Shown: piece by piece, positions 25,366-45,587 of the stretch
How the letters are laid out: every line of letters starts with the position of its first letter
How positions within the stretch are numbered: position 1 is the stretch's first letter
Assembly (NCBI RefSeq): GCF_001540865.1
Contig: NC_033639.1
Coordinates: 10,751,950 to 10,815,949, forward strand
From: Ananas comosus
Lineage: Eukaryota > Streptophyta > Magnoliopsida > Poales > Bromeliaceae
DNA length: 64,000 nucleotides
Direction: 5' to 3'
The notes under the pieces: model-generated
Told to the model about the DNA's origin: nothing
Databases searched by the model: none
Seen by the model: only the letters and a program-made list of their open reading frames with translations
Program-made: the position numbers and the translations under genes

Positions 25366-25678
25366 AGCCCCGTTTTGGATTAGGGAACGACCCGGTCAAA
25401 ACCAGGCCCAAAGTTGGGATGAGGCCACTAGCAGTTCATTTACCTCGGTTAGCAACCCGGTCAAAACCAGGCCCAAAGTTTGGATGAGGCCACCACTAGC
25501 AGTCCATTTGCCTCGGTTAGCCCCGTTTTGGATTGGGAAACAATCCGGTCAAAACCAGGCCCAAAGTTTGGATGAGGCCACTAGCAGTCCATTTACCTCG
25601 GTTAGCCCCGTTTTGGATTAACCAACCCGGTCAAAACCAGGCCCAAAGTTGGGATGAGCCCATTAGAAGTCCATTTTC
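25366..25678. repeat. Tandem repeat (four units, 65-89 bp) upstream of the hnRNP U-like gene
   Basis: Four units begin CCCGGTCAAAACCAGGCCCA (one starts TCCGG) at about 25391, 25456, 25544 and 25626. Each continues AAGTT[T/G]GGATGAGGCCA...AG[T/C]CCATTT and most include CTCGGTTAGCCCCGTTTTGG. Unit length varies by insertion or loss of the last segment. The array starts about 85 bp upstream of the start codon and may overlap the promoter. Confidence 0.9.
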
Positions 25679-26387
25679 CGCAAGCCCGAGTTTGTTTTGC
25701 TTCCTTTGGATTCAATAACAATATATTCTATGTTACTATTTATGGTGTTATTCTTTCTCGTATTGTCTTGTATTGTTTTATTTTTGTTTCTTTTTTTGGT
25801 TTTATCCCGATTGCTCTTGTTAATGATCTTCTTATGACTTATTCAAGTTGTTGCTTTGCATAATTAATTAATTATGAAGAAGAAGAGATTTGGAGGACAG
25901 AGAAAGAAGGAAATCGAAAAGTAGAAGAAGAACAGAAAAAACCAAAAAGGCAAAAAAAAAAATCTTTTACATTGTTCGGGCGTACACAAATGGAGATGAG
26001 AATGAGTTTTGACGGTCATATTTACTTTAATCAACCTGTTTGAAAACCAAAATTGTTACAACAAAAAGGCAACATAAAAGAGGCTTCATCAACTTGCGTA
26101 CATATCTTTTCCCATCTCGGAGTCATTTTAATCACCTAAAACGAAGCCTGGCAGAGCAAGTTCTTCCTCGCTGATTTTATATGGCATATGCTGATAATGA
26201 AGGCGTCGAAGTATTACACTTTTCTTGTAATTAGAGAGGGACAAAAAAGAAAGAGACAGAAACAAAGTAAAACCAGCCTTAACGCTCACATGAAAGAGAA
26301 CAACCATACTCTATATATATTTTCCTGTAATTGACATAGTGCTCTAGGGACTATAAAAAATTGTTCCAGCATCTTTAATTGCGGCGG
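25679..26387. other. Intergenic region between the hnRNP U-like and AGD5-like genes
   Basis: Contains the upstream flank of the hnRNP U-like gene and the 3' untranslated region of the AGD5-like gene. No further gene or clear repeat was seen. Confidence 0.55.
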
Positions 26388-34134
<7,747 letters not shown>

Positions 34135-34391
34135 GGCGATGGCCGATGGATGGACACGAGGGGCATCCCCCAGAAGCAGTAGCAACAGCAAAAGCAAAAG
34201 CAAAAGCAAAAGCAAAAGACCCTCCCAGGGAAGAGAAGATGCCGAGAAGAGGAGGAAGACGAAAACTAAACGAGAAGCACGAGCAATTCAAGCCGCGAGG
34301 TTCGCGCCCGCCTCTGCTTCATCCATTGCTTTCCCTTTCCGGAAGGCCGAAACAAACACACGGCCCAATACAAACAGAGCGGTGAGGACCC

Positions 34392-34422
<31 letters not shown>

Positions 34423-36164
34423 NATTATCGGGGTCATAGAGCTAAATAGTAAACCTAAAATTAGCCATTCCAAAAAAAAAAAAAAAAAAAAAAAACCGAA
34501 AACCAAAAGGTAAGAATGGATGGCAGTAGGACCTGCTTTTGACAGGATTTTACTAATTCCATCTTATTGCTTTGATTTTATTTGCTTCGAATTAGTTAAA
34601 CCAGGTTCAGGCAAAATCCGAAACAGTTCTAAAAACAGACTTAACCAAGAATTGATTTTTTTCAAATGCGCCCAGCAAATTGTCTGCCCCACGCCAGACT
34701 AATCTCCAATATGAAGTGCAGAAATAAATCCTCCATTACAGCAAGAAATCAAGCAAATTAATTTAAATATTCTGCTATATTATTCAAACAACTAGCCCTC
34801 TTGTTATCTATTCTAACTTTATATTTTTGTTATTCTAAAAATAAATTAAATTCAATAGATTACAATAGAATTTTATAAAATTTTTCAGTTAGTTAGTTAA
34901 AATGATTTAAATTAAAAGATTATCTTCTTTAAAGAGATTTTCTAGAGCATTCAAAGCATTACTCGAGCCCACGATCTAAATCATATGACTAAGTAGATTA
35001 TTAGACTTCGTGTTCGACTACTAGTAATATTTGAAGCTTTCAAATTTGTAACCGTTGCCTGCTTTATGATGGCGAAGTTGAGTGTGGCTTATCATCATTC
35101 ATCACTGGATAAAATGGTTAATTTAAGCTAGGTTACGTAACTTTCGGTAAAGCTACATTGATGTTAAAGTGATTAAAAAGAGCACGACAATTCCAACCAC
35201 CATGCTAATGTGTGTAAAAGAGGCCACTTGCATTAGAAAGCAGAAAGTTGCAAGTGATACACGAATGGTCGTTTTAACAGCTCTGCAGCACTTGGCCTGA
35301 TCAACAGATACTGCTGATGCTGCTAAAATGTTTTTTAAGAGTTAGCAAAATAACATTTGACCAAAGAAATGGCTATTTGACCAAAGAAATGGCTAGTCAA
35401 AAACACACCTATTGCAATAAAGCTGATGAAACATGGCATCAAGGTTGCTGTTGCATCACTATGCAAGGCATTTCATTTCCTCCATGCTCCTCTCAAAGGA
35501 CAAACAACAAGGCTACATACATTGACTGTTTACTTCTGATAGTTTACCTTCAACTACTGTGTTAAGCACAGTTCAAAGATCAAGACTTGCTTGCTGCTGC
35601 CTTAAGAAAACAAAACAACACACTATTTCATCTCCCAAAGAATTACACGAATGCAAAATAAACTCAAATCCTAAACAAGGGTCAAACCAGAAATCACTAG
35701 ACATCCCAACTTCTACTTTTCTGTCCTCTTTTGCCATTTGTTAATACGATTATGTAGTCGAAACGTACAAGTTCTGAGTCCATAGAAATGACGACAAAAC
35801 AGGATTGAGTATTTATGCTGCAATTATGACATATCACCAATTCACCATGTTGCCAAATGCAACTCATGCTCCACCAACAATTATTATTATTATCACCGTC
35901 CACACTTATACAATAAGAAGATCTACCTGTCCACTAGTAATAACAAGAAATAAGATCAACCAGGACTATAAACAACAGATAATAAAATTACACAATAGGG
36001 CTATAATCCTTGATGCATATTGTTGGTGTAACTATGCTCAGGGAATGAGAAAGTATACACCAGGTGGTGTGTTAACATTGACGACATCATACATATACTG
36101 AACTGTAAGCATAAGAAGAGTATGCAGGGGTGTCCTCTGCATTGAAATGTTATCTCACTTGTGA
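34135..36164. other. AGD5 upstream region and intergenic DNA
   Basis: Next to the AGD5 start codon is a (CAAAAG)n repeat (about 34187-34220; CTTTTG in the AGD5 sense), probably in the 5' leader. It is followed by long A-runs with an N at 34423. From 34520 to 36164 is AT-rich intergenic DNA with a short 22-bp tandem duplication near 35355-35395. No gene was recognised. The region ends at the 3' side of the quinone oxidoreductase gene. Confidence 0.55.
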
Positions 36165-38846
36165 TCACGGAATCAGCAATATCTTACCAATATGAGCACT
36201 GCTCTCCATCAGCCTGTGAGCCTCTACCACTTCTGACAAGGGAAAAGCTTTGTGGATCACGGGCTTCACCTTGCCTGCAGCAATTGCAGGCCACACATGC
36301 TTCTCCACCTCGCTCACTATAATCGCCTTATTCTCTGGGGTTCTATTCCGCAGCCCCGCAGCTGAATATATTAGGCGCATTAATTTATTAAGAGCACAGA
36401 ACTATTTCCGAACACAAAAGTCCAATTAGCAGGTGGGTCATAATGGTGCAAAAGTTGCATTTCTAAAGATTCTGCTACCTTTTAGTTAAAGATTCTGCAG
36501 CACTGAAATAAGATTCTAAGTACCCAAAACAGAAGCTCCAGAAAAGCTATTGGCGGAATTTTTCATATAATACTCCTAATAGCACTACTCAAACAGCATT
36601 ACACCTTATAGTAGGGACAAACGACCCCTAAATTCAAGTGTGAACTCTTCAAATTAACAACCCAATCAAGCATGAAAAGAAATTGCAAAACTACCCCTAT
36701 GTTTCAAGTGTGAACTCTTCAAATTAACAACCCAATCAAGCATAAAAAGAAATTGCAAAAATAAGTTGAAAGCTCTTAACTCTTCCATGTACAGTGTAAA
36801 AGGTGCACATCATATCAAGCTATGTCTGAGCAATCAAACCAGAAGCAGAAATGCGCAAAGGCTCAAGTTCAATTACTTTGATGACAAGGATAATCTGAAC
36901 TCTAGTCTTACTTTGTTGTATGCATTCCAAAGTATGGTCACAACTGATTAGACTCGTGTGCAACTAAACATGTAATTTCACAACACTTTTGATATAGACT
37001 ACTTGTTAAACAGAAAGATTTTGAAAGCAAAAAAAGAACAGGACAAAATTCTGCAATGTCTAGAAGGAAGAGTAGTGAAATTATGCAGTTTTAATACCCT
37101 GGATAGTCAAGCGCCTTGCTAGCAAACATGACAGGTTCACTTCAGTAACTCTTCCTCCCTGTAAGCCAATGATGAAAAGCCTACCATCAACATTTAAGCT
37201 GTCAAGATTCCGCTGAAGGTATGATGCACCGACATTGTCCAGTATAACATCAACACCTGGGGAGGAAAGCTTCCTGTTTTAGGTTAGCAACAACAACAAC
37301 CACAATTGCAAAAACTAGTCCTTCGTTCCAACTATTATAGCGATCATGTACATATCTATTCATTTCTTCAGATCTATTTGGGGCAAGACTACGTGTGAAA
37401 CCACATGTTATTGCGTGTTTTCTCATTACTTCCTCTAAATGCCAATTCTAATCGACCCTGTGGTCTTTATGTCACCTTCTAAATGAACAAAATGATCCCT
37501 GATCGTAAATTAAGCCTCAAAAGTGATGGATGAAAAAGAATTGACCTTTGCCTCCTGTTTCTTCCTTTACTCTCGCCACAAAGTCTTCAGTCTTATAATT
37601 AAAGCAGGCGTCAGCACCAAGATTCTTGCACGCAGCCAATTTTTCTTCGCTTCCTGATATATCAACAGAATCCTAATATATCTTCTACGATTTGTAACTA
37701 GGCATGCATGAAAATTTTGATCATTTGAATTTAAAAGCGTCAGACCTGCAGTGACAAACACCCTAATTCCAAGGTGCTTCGCTATCTGGATAGCAAATGT
37801 ACCGATTCCGCTGGATCCCCCGTGAACCTGAATAACAATATTCGAGCTAGCAGTGAGTGATCTTCTCGCATACATGATGCAAACACAACATGATTCCTAT
37901 CTATAAAGAGAGATTTGTCATCCAGATAATATGTATCCTGTAAAAAAATATCCTGTGAATGCCTTGGAGGCACTGCACATGAGGTTTATGCCAATAATCG
38001 AATATGCATTTCAAATGGGCAGCATATGCAGTTCCTCTTGGAAATCCTTAGCTCCCTTTATAAATTGAGTTCAGAGAGCAAAGGTGAAGTCTTCTGCGTG
38101 CTTTCCTACACAGAGACAGAGAGCTTCTTAGACATTCCATATGCTCAAATTTATCAGAGGCTTAGCAACGGAGAGACAACAGAAATAGTAAAGAATTGCA
38201 TGTAGGCATGTATGTCCTAACTAGCTCCAGAGTAAAATTGGCAGGCAAGCAAGCACGCCAGCGGGAATCCAGACCAGGAGAGATTCGCCAGGGGACAATC
38301 GGCTGGTCATGAAGATGGTGGACCAGACCGTGCAGGCCACCTCGGGGAAGCTCGCGGCGTCCCTCAAGGAGACACCTTCCGGAACGGGGAGGACCTGCCC
38401 CGCCGGTACCGCCACTTTTTCCGCGTACCCTCCGCCGCTCAGAAGAGCGCACACCTGCACGCATCCAATTGCTTCCGTCTCAGCTACCAGCACAGATCAT
38501 CGGAGTACCTACTTATTAAATTAATTACTATGCTCCGAAGAGGGAAGAGGGAAGAGGGAAGAGGGAAGAGGGACGCAGTGGTACGAACGCGGTCTCCGAT
38601 CTTCCAGCGGGAGCCGACGACGGAGCGGCCGAGCGCGAGGATGGTGCCGGAGCACTCCAGGCCGGGGTAGGGGCTGGCGCCCGCGGGCGGGGGGTGCAAA
38701 CCCATCCGCTGCAGGGTATCGGCCCGGTTCAGTGCGGCCGCCTCCACCTTGATCAGCACCTCGTCGTCGCCCACCGCCGGATCCTCCACCTCCCGCACCT
38801 CCAGCACCTCCGCCCCGCCGGGCCTCGCGATAACCACCGCCTTCAT
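36165..38846 (-). CDS. PIG3-like NADPH:quinone oxidoreductase (MDR family)
   Basis: Zinc-free medium-chain reductase of the zeta-crystallin/PIG3 (TP53I3-like) type, which reduces quinones with NADPH, probably in the cytosol. Exons (minus): 38846-38589, 38454-38275, 37827-37746, 37653-37546, 37256-37098, 36361-36165; sum 984 nt, 327 residues, close to human PIG3 (332). Seen: the GroES-like N-terminal domain with ALNRADTLQR and PGLECSG, the nucleotide-binding VHGGSSGIGTFAIQIAKHLG segment (glycine-rich turn), DVILDNVG, and the family C-terminus EVVEAHRLMESSAHIGKILL. The Cys/His/Glu ligands of zinc-dependent alcohol dehydrogenases are absent, as expected for this subfamily. I chose the start MKAVVIARPGG rather than the upstream in-frame Met because it matches the family N-terminus. 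The intron after exon 5 has a tandem 67-bp repeat and intron 1 has a (GAAGAGG)n run. Confidence 0.93.
36639..36762. repeat. Two-copy tandem repeat (about 67 bp) in a quinone oxidoreductase intron
   Basis: Two copies of a segment starting CAAGTGTGAACTCTTCAAAT and containing AACAACCCAATCAAGCAT and AAAAGAAATTGCAAAA are nearly identical. The array lies between exons 5 and 6. Confidence 0.85.
38534..38573. repeat. (GAAGAGG)n short tandem repeat in quinone oxidoreductase intron 1
   Basis: Five or so copies of a 7-bp GAAGAGG unit lie inside the 134-bp first intron. Confidence 0.9.
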
Positions 38847-39620
38847 CTCTCTCTCTCCCCCCGCTACCAACCCAGACCGGATGCAAGGCAGCACGGGACG
38901 ACTCTAACTAGTAAATTAGGACAGGTATGAGGCGGTCACACGACTCACACGGCCACACCACATCACGATGGAATGGATAAATTCTATAATTTAATAAATT
39001 ATAAATATACTTTTATAAATTTTAATTTTTATGTATTATTATGCAAAAATTCTAATATTTTCAAATATATCCTATGTTAAAAAATTTTAATTAATCATAA
39101 TTTAAATACTTAATTCTAATTAGTTTATAAAATAACTTAATATTTTTATCTCCTTATATTATATTGTGTTGATTTTTATAGAAATATATTTGTGATGATA
39201 AAATTGATATTTCATTTAAAATATAAACAGTTCTTTAACAGTAATAAACTAGAGAGATATTTAAAAATATTAAATTTTTTGTAAAAATAATATATGAAAA
39301 TTAAACTTTGTAGAAATATATTTATAATTTACTATATTTGCAGGAACCGATATTAATTTAACTCATAATTTATCTATCTACTTCATTTTCTTTTCTAGCT
39401 TCTACTTTAGTTTTGGCTAATTTTCATGGCATTTCTTTTTGTTCAGAATTTAGCTATGAGGTTCTTCCGCTGGTTCTTCTGCTTTAATGGCTTTTTTAAT
39501 TTTTAATTTAAGTCTCCCTGGTATTCGGTGATGTATTATGCATTTAGATACTATTTAGATATTTTAATGAGGTAAATAATTTTTTCTTGTGGCCATCAAT
39601 CAGTCATCAATATCAATATA
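38847..39620. other. AT-rich intergenic spacer
   Basis: Upstream flank of the quinone oxidoreductase gene, then about 600 bp of very AT-rich DNA up to the first copy of the GC-rich tandem module. No gene was seen. Confidence 0.6.
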
Positions 39621-39904
39621 AGCTTATGAAAGGGCGATCGGCTTCGAGCCCTCCCCGCGTTTTGCGCTCTCCGCCCTCCCGTACGGCGGCGGCCCCCTCC
39701 CCTCTCCCCGCTCTGATTTTTTTGTCCGTACGGCGCGGCGTTACCACCCCCCGCTCACCCTCCGTCATCTCCGCCTTCGTTTCGTAGCCGCGACGCCATC
39801 GCTGTCCTCCCTCGGGAACGCAGCCGCCTTCTCCCGTACGACGCGGCGTTGCCCCCTTCGCCGTCCTTCCGTCCTCTCCGCCTTCGCCATGACGCCTCTC
39901 CGCT

Positions 39905-40105
39905 TTATCTTGCCCTGTTGCCTGTCCCGTCCGATGGCTCTCCGCCTTCTCTCGCTCTGTTGCCTGTCCCGTTCGATGGCTCTCCGCCTTCCCTCGCCCT
40001 GTTGCCTGTCCCGTCCGACATTCCGTCTGCCTTCTCCCGTCCTCTCTGCCTTCTCTCGCCCTGTTGCCTGTCCCGTCCGCCATCTCGTTCGCCTTCTCCC
40101 TTTCG
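39905..40105 (+). repeat. 42-bp minisatellite (first block)
   Basis: Repeats of TTGCCTGTCCCGTCCGATGG followed by CTCTCCGCCTTCTCTCGCCCTG, period about 42 bp. The same array is at about 40745-40950 and, shortened, at 42824-42925. Because 42 is a multiple of three and the unit lacks stops, long open frames appear on both strands; I do not regard them as genes. Confidence 0.85.
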
Positions 40106-40336
40106 ACAACCGGTACAACTCGGGGGTGGCGTTGTGCCGTCGGTGGTGTGGGCCGCGACTTTTCCTCCACCGCACATTCTCGGCTGTACAGCCCGGCGTG
40201 GCTTCTCCCTATGGTTGGTGGTTTGCGTGCATTAAAGAGCATTAATTAACGCGATCGCAGCCCATCTCGCGTGAGGCATGGCGCTCGCGGGCTCTCTCTC
40301 GCTCTCTTTTCTGCTTTACCTCTCTCTGGCTATTAT

Positions 40337-40344
40337 TATAAATA
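40337..40344 (+). promoter_or_regulatory. TATA-like box repeated in each module
   Basis: TATAAATA at 40337-40344, with identical sequences in the same context at 41184-41191 and 43163-43170 (CTGGCTATTATTATAAATAC, then TAAACGG). It could be a promoter, or simply part of a Helitron 5' terminal sequence, which typically reads TC...TATTATAAA. Confidence 0.35.
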
Positions 40345-40744
40345 CTAAACGGTTTGGCACCCCCACCCCCCCCTGTCTTTTTCTCTAATTTTTCATGATT
40401 TTTGTCCTCTGTTGTTGAGCGCTGTTGTCCTGTCGTTCTTGCCTTGTGGTGCTCTTGAGTGTTATAGGAGATCGATAGGTATGAGCTTATGAAAGGGCGA
40501 TCGGCTTCGAGCTCTCCCCGCGTTTCGCGCTCTCTGCTCTCCCATACGGCGGTGCCCCCTCCCCCTCGACTCTAATTTTTTTTGCCCGTACGGCGTGGTG
40601 TTACCACCCCTCGCTCACCCTCCGTCATCTCCGCCTTCGTTTCGTAGCCGCGACGCCATCGCTGTCCTCCCTCGGGAACGCAGCCGCCTTCCCCCGTACG
40701 ACGCGGCGTTGCCCCCTTCGCCGTCTTTTCGTCTCTTCGCCTTC

Positions 40745-40950
40745 GCCATGACGCCTCTCCGCCTTCTCTCGCCCTGTTGCCTGTCCCATCCAATGGCTCT
40801 CCGCCTTCTCTCGCTTTGTTGCCTGTCCCGTCCGATGGCTCTCTGCCTTCCCTCGCCTTGTTGCCTGTCCCGTCCGACATCCCGTCTGCCTTCTCCTGTA
40901 CTCTCCGCCTTCTCTCGCCCTGTTGCCTGTCCCGTTCGCCTTCTCCCTTC
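40745..40950 (+). repeat. 42-bp minisatellite (second block)
   Basis: Copy of the 42-bp array inside the second 863-bp module. It has fewer or shifted units than the first block, so the array itself changes length between modules. Confidence 0.85.
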
Positions 40951-41327
40951 CGACAACCGGCACAACTCGGGGGTGGCGTTGTGCCGTCGGTGGTGTGGGC
41001 TGCGACTTTTCCTCCACCGCACATTCTCGGCTGTACAGCCCGGCGTGGCTTCTCCCTATGGTTGGTGGTTAGCGTGCATTAAAGAGCATTAATTAACGCG
41101 ATCGCAGCCCATCTCGCGTGAGGCATGGCGCTCGCGGGCTCTCTCGCGCTCTCTTTTCTGCTTTACCTCTCTCTGGCTATTATTATAAATACTAAACGGT
41201 TTGGCATTCCCCCCCCACTCGTCTTTTTCTCTAATTTCCCCTGATTTTTGTCCCCTGTTGTTGAGCGATGTTGTCTTGTCGTTCTTGCCTTGTGGTGCTC
41301 TTGAGTGTTACAGGAGATCGATAGGTA

Positions 41328-42821
41328 AAAACAACGTTCGAGTGTTTATATATGCTTTCCTTGATTTCTCACAACAAACTTTTTGGAGAGTTTATTTGCA
41401 GTTTTGTTTGGTTTTGGGGAGTTTGTTTGCAGTTTTGCTTGGTTTCCAGATTTAGCATTGGTTTTTTTTTTGTCAATTTAAAAAAAAAGATGAAATATTT
41501 ACTACAAAATAGCATTTAACAGATGTAAAAATTGAGAAATTTTTCCCAATTTTTTATTTGGAGCAAGTTGGTAGCTTTGTGCCGACTGTTGCTTTTCTTT
41601 CTTGCGCACTTAGTAGAGCTTCCTGATTATCCTTTTATTTATTTGTCGATAATTTCGTAATGTTTTGGTTTATATTTCTTTTTTACTTTATGTTTCTCTT
41701 AGATTAAGTTTTGATAAGAAATAAAACTCCATTGTAACACATTTGAAAATATTATATAGCTAATCTAATTGAAGTTCAGTGGACAAGCCAAATACAATTT
41801 TTTCAATTAGCCATTAATTGTTAGCTATTTTTCTGCTATTCTTTTTCGCATACATGAATTTGTTGTGTTTTTTATGCTAACCTTTTATTTTTTGAGTCAA
41901 TATAAAGGATAGGAGAATTTGGTTAAGTGTTTTACTTTGGTGAAACGTCCGAAAACTACTGTTGTTCGCCCATGTAGTAGCGGGGGTGCTTCTAAGGGGG
42001 ACCCTGCAGCGCCTCCGAGTTATTATGGTGGTGGGAATTGACAGAATCGCGGGCTTTTCTTTTTGGGTTTCTTGCTAGGGGCCCTGTTGTATAGTTGGTA
42101 GTTCTACTAGACACTAAATAATTTTCTGCTCGCTGTGAAAGTCTTACTTATAGTTCGCACTGTGTTGCAAAATCATATGACAGAAACTTTCCTGTTTTGC
42201 TTCGTTTAAATTATTCGACAGGTTTGCTGTTTTGCTTGGTCATGCTTTCCATACGCATCGATTTGCTTCGTGTTGGCGAGGTTCGAATTTAACGAGTCAA
42301 TAATTTTTGTCCTATTTTTCTCTGGAAATTTACGTGCTTTGCTTTTGGCTGTCAGCATTGCAGTTTAATTCTGAGATTTTATAACATGCAAAGTGCCGAT
42401 CTTTCACCCCTACTGTATGCTGCATTTATTTCGAATCTAAGTTGTCTAACTGAATTCTAAATTATCTTGCTGAAATTTTATAACATGCGAAGTATCGATC
42501 TTTCGCCCTTACTGCATGCTGCATGTATTTGGAATCTAAGTTGGCTAGCTAAATTCTAAATTACCTTGCTGAATTCTGCTGGCTGAAAATTCCATAGAAG
42601 TCCCTTCTCTGTATTGCCCAGCTGAATTCCCAATTGCCTAGCAGAATCCTGTGTTCCTAATTCAGGTCTGCAGAATCTGAATTGCACTATCAGACTAAGA
42701 GTAGGTAAAGAAAAAGGGTTTCTTAATTTTGCAATAGTTTTCTTTTTATATGAAACAATATATGTGAGTTTGCTTCCCAAGTTTCGAAATTTGGGTTCTG
42801 AATTCAGAATACGAACTCTGG
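41328..42821 (+). repeat. 1.5-kb segment duplicated at 43307-44803
   Basis: Runs from AAAAACAACGTTCGAGTGTT to AATACGAACTCTGG and is repeated with few differences at 43307-44803. Within it (41940-42098 and 43923-44082) is a short coding-like stretch, including SSGGASK and a hydrophobic GLFFLGFLLGALLYSW tail ending in a stop. Both copies are interrupted by TGA after YYGGGN. This may be a captured host-gene fragment. Confidence 0.8.
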
Positions 42822-43306
42822 NCGCCTTCTCTCGCCCTATTGCCTGTCCCATCCGACATCCCGTCTGCCTTCTCCCGTACTCTCCGCCTTCTCTCGCTCT
42901 ATTGCCTGTCCCGTCCGCCTTCTCCCTTCCGACAGCCCGTACAACCGGGGGGTGGCGTTGTGCTGTCAGTGGTGTGGGCCGCGACTTTTCCTCCACCGCA
43001 CGTTCTCGGCTGTACAGCCCGTCGTGGTTTCTCCCTATGGTTGGTGGTCAGTGTGCATTAAAGAGCATTAATTAACGCAATCGGAGCCCATCTCGCGTGA
43101 GGCATGGCGCTCGCGGGCTCTCTCTCGCTCTCTTTTCTGCTTTATCTCTCTCTGGCTATTATTATAAATACTAAACGGTTTGGCATTCCCCAACCCCCCG
43201 TCTTTTTATCTAATTTCCCCTGATTTTTGTCCCCTGTTGTTGAGCGTTGTTGTCCTGTCGTTCTTGACTTGTGGTGCTCTTGAGTGTTACAGGAGATCGA
43301 TAGGTA

Positions 43307-44803
43307 AAAACAACGTTCGAGTGTTTATATATATGCTTTCCTTGATTTCTCACAACAAACTTTTTGGGGAGTTTGTTTGCAGTTATGTTTGGTTTTGGAG
43401 AGTTTGTTTGCAGTTTTGTTTGGTTTCCAGATTTAGCATCGGTATTTTTTTTTGTCAATTTTAAAAAATAAGATGAAATATTTACTACAAAATAGCATCT
43501 AACAGATGTAAAAATTGAAAAAATTTTCCCAATTTTTTATTTGGAGCAAGTTGGTAGCTTTGTGCCGACTGTTGCTTTTCTTTCTTGCGCACTTAGTAGA
43601 GCTTCCTAATTATCCTTTTATTTATTTGTCGATAATTTCGTAATGTTTTGGTTTATATTCCTTTTTTACTTTATGTTTCTCTTAGATTAAGTTTCGATAA
43701 GAAATAAAATTCCATTTTAACACATTTGAAAATATTATATAACTAATCTAATTGAAGTTCAGTGGACAAGCCAAATACAATTTTTTCCCTTAGCCATTAA
43801 TTGTTAGCTATTTTTCTGCTATTCTTTTTCGCATACATGAATTTGTTGTGTTTTTTATGCTAACCTTTTCTTTTTTGAGTCAATATAAAGGATAGGAGAA
43901 TTTGGTTAAGTGTTTTACTTTGGTGAAACGTTCGAAAACTATTGTTGTCCGCCCATGTAGTAGCGGGGGTGCTTCTAAGGAGGACCCTACAGCGCCTCCG
44001 GGTTATTATGGCGGTGGGAATTGACAGAATGGCGGGCTTTTCTTTTTGGGTTTTTTGCTAGGGGCCCTGTTGTATAGCTGGTAACTCTACTAGACACTAA
44101 ATAATTTTCTGCTCGCTGTGAAAGTTCTACTTATAGTTCACACTGTGTTGCCAAATCATATGACAGAAACTTTCCTGTTTTGCTTCGTTTAAATTATTCG
44201 ACAGGTTTGCTGTTTTGCTTGGTCATGCTTTCCATACGCATCGATTTGCTTCGTGTTGGCGAGGTTCGAATTTAACGAGTCAATAATTTTTGTCCCATTT
44301 TTCTCTGGGAATTTACGTGCTTTGCTTTTGGCTGTCAGCATTGCAGTTTAATTCTGAGATTTTATAATTGCGAAGTGCCGATCTTTCACCCCTACTGTAT
44401 GCTGCATTTATTTGGAATCTAAGTTGTCTAATTGAATTCTAAATTATCTTGCTGAAATTTTATAGCATGCGAAGTATCAATCTTTCGCCCTTACTGTATG
44501 CTACATGTATTTGGAATCTAAGTTGGCTAGCTGAATTCTAAATTACCTTGCTGAATTCTACTGGCTGAAAATTCCATAGAAGTCCCTTCTCTGTATTGCC
44601 CAGCTGAATTCCCAATTGCCTAGCAGAATCCTGTGTTCCTAATTCAGGTATGCAGAATCTGAATTGCACTATCAGACTAAGAGTAGGTAAAGAAAAAGGG
44701 TTTCTTAATTTTGCAATAGTTTTCTTTTTATATGAAACAATATATGTGAGTTTGCTTCCCAAGTTTCGAAATTTGGGTTCTGAATTCAGAATACGAACTC
44801 TGG
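43307..44803 (+). repeat. Second copy of the 1.5-kb segment
   Basis: Closely matches 41328-42821. It continues past the point where the first copy is cut by an N, into unique sequence (GGACAAAGGATATTTATTTT) leading toward the Helitron-like 3' end. Confidence 0.8.
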
Positions 44804-45580
44804 ACAAAGGATATTTATTTTCCTTATATTCTTCATAGAATTCCAAATTGCAAAGCTTAATCCTGAATTCCCGTGCTATGATGATCTCCTCCTTGAATAT
44901 CAAATAATTGCGGCAATTGAGACGGGCGCAACCATCCTTCATTGCTGATGGGGTACTTTGGATGGCCTATTCTATAGGCAACCAGTTCCTCATATTTGTA
45001 CTGAAATGCTTGCAGTTCTTATACAACTAGTACTACTAACTAACAATACTTCGGTGCCAAACTAATGATATTCGATTTCATGGAGAATCTGAGCACAGAA
45101 TATTTGTTTCCCTTCTATTCTTCGTAGAATTCCGAGTTGCCTACTTGAATTCTCAATTCTCTAGCTTAATTCTAAATTCTCTAGTTGAATTCTAAATTCA
45201 GAAATTAGAAGGCATGATTCAGAATCACAATAAAGTGCTTGGTGCATATAAATGTTTCGATTTGGGAATTATGGCCTGATTTGCATAAGAGTATTTGGTG
45301 CATATGAAATGTTCAAATTCAGCAATCTAAATTGCGGCGGCGGTGTTCCAGAATTTTGAATTCTGCATTCTTAAAGGTTAAAATTGCATATGAAAAATTG
45401 GGGTGCAAAATTTTGAATTATGTATTTGCAGTTTTGGATATTGTCTTGCATCGACAACATTTTAGAATTCGGGATTCAAAGATTAAAAGGTTAACACTTA
45501 AAAGCTTAAAATTTACAATGCAGAATTGTGTTTCAAAGATTGCAAACATTGATTATCTGTTTAAATTCCTAGTTTTTGTT
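44804..45580. other. Non-coding interior of the Helitron-like element
   Basis: AT-rich, many GAATTC-like words (CTGAATTCT, TTGAATTCT). No credible gene. Confidence 0.45.
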
Positions 45581-45587
45581 ATTTGCA

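Larger units (their letters stand above)
39621..41327 (+). repeat. Tandem duplication, 863-bp unit, GC-rich
   Basis: Copy 1 (39621-40483) and copy 2 (40484-41327) are very similar over their full length, from AGCTTATGAAAGGG to GGAGATCGATAGGT. A partial third copy starts at 42823. Each unit carries a GC-rich minisatellite block, a GCGATCGCAGCCCATCTCGC segment, a TATA-like box, and a conserved CTTGTGGTGCTCTTGAGTGT stretch. Confidence 0.92.

Noticed and set aside
38484..38894. Upstream Met of the quinone oxidoreductase frame (16 codons longer)
   Set aside because: The family N-terminus starts at MKAVVIARPGG (38846). The extra codons have no counterpart in related proteins and are probably leader.
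39613..40242. Long minus-strand open frame of 209 codons, and similar overlapping frames on both strands to 41092
   Set aside because: It is produced by a stop-free 42-bp repeat whose length is a multiple of three. Several frames on both strands are equally open, and no domain is present.
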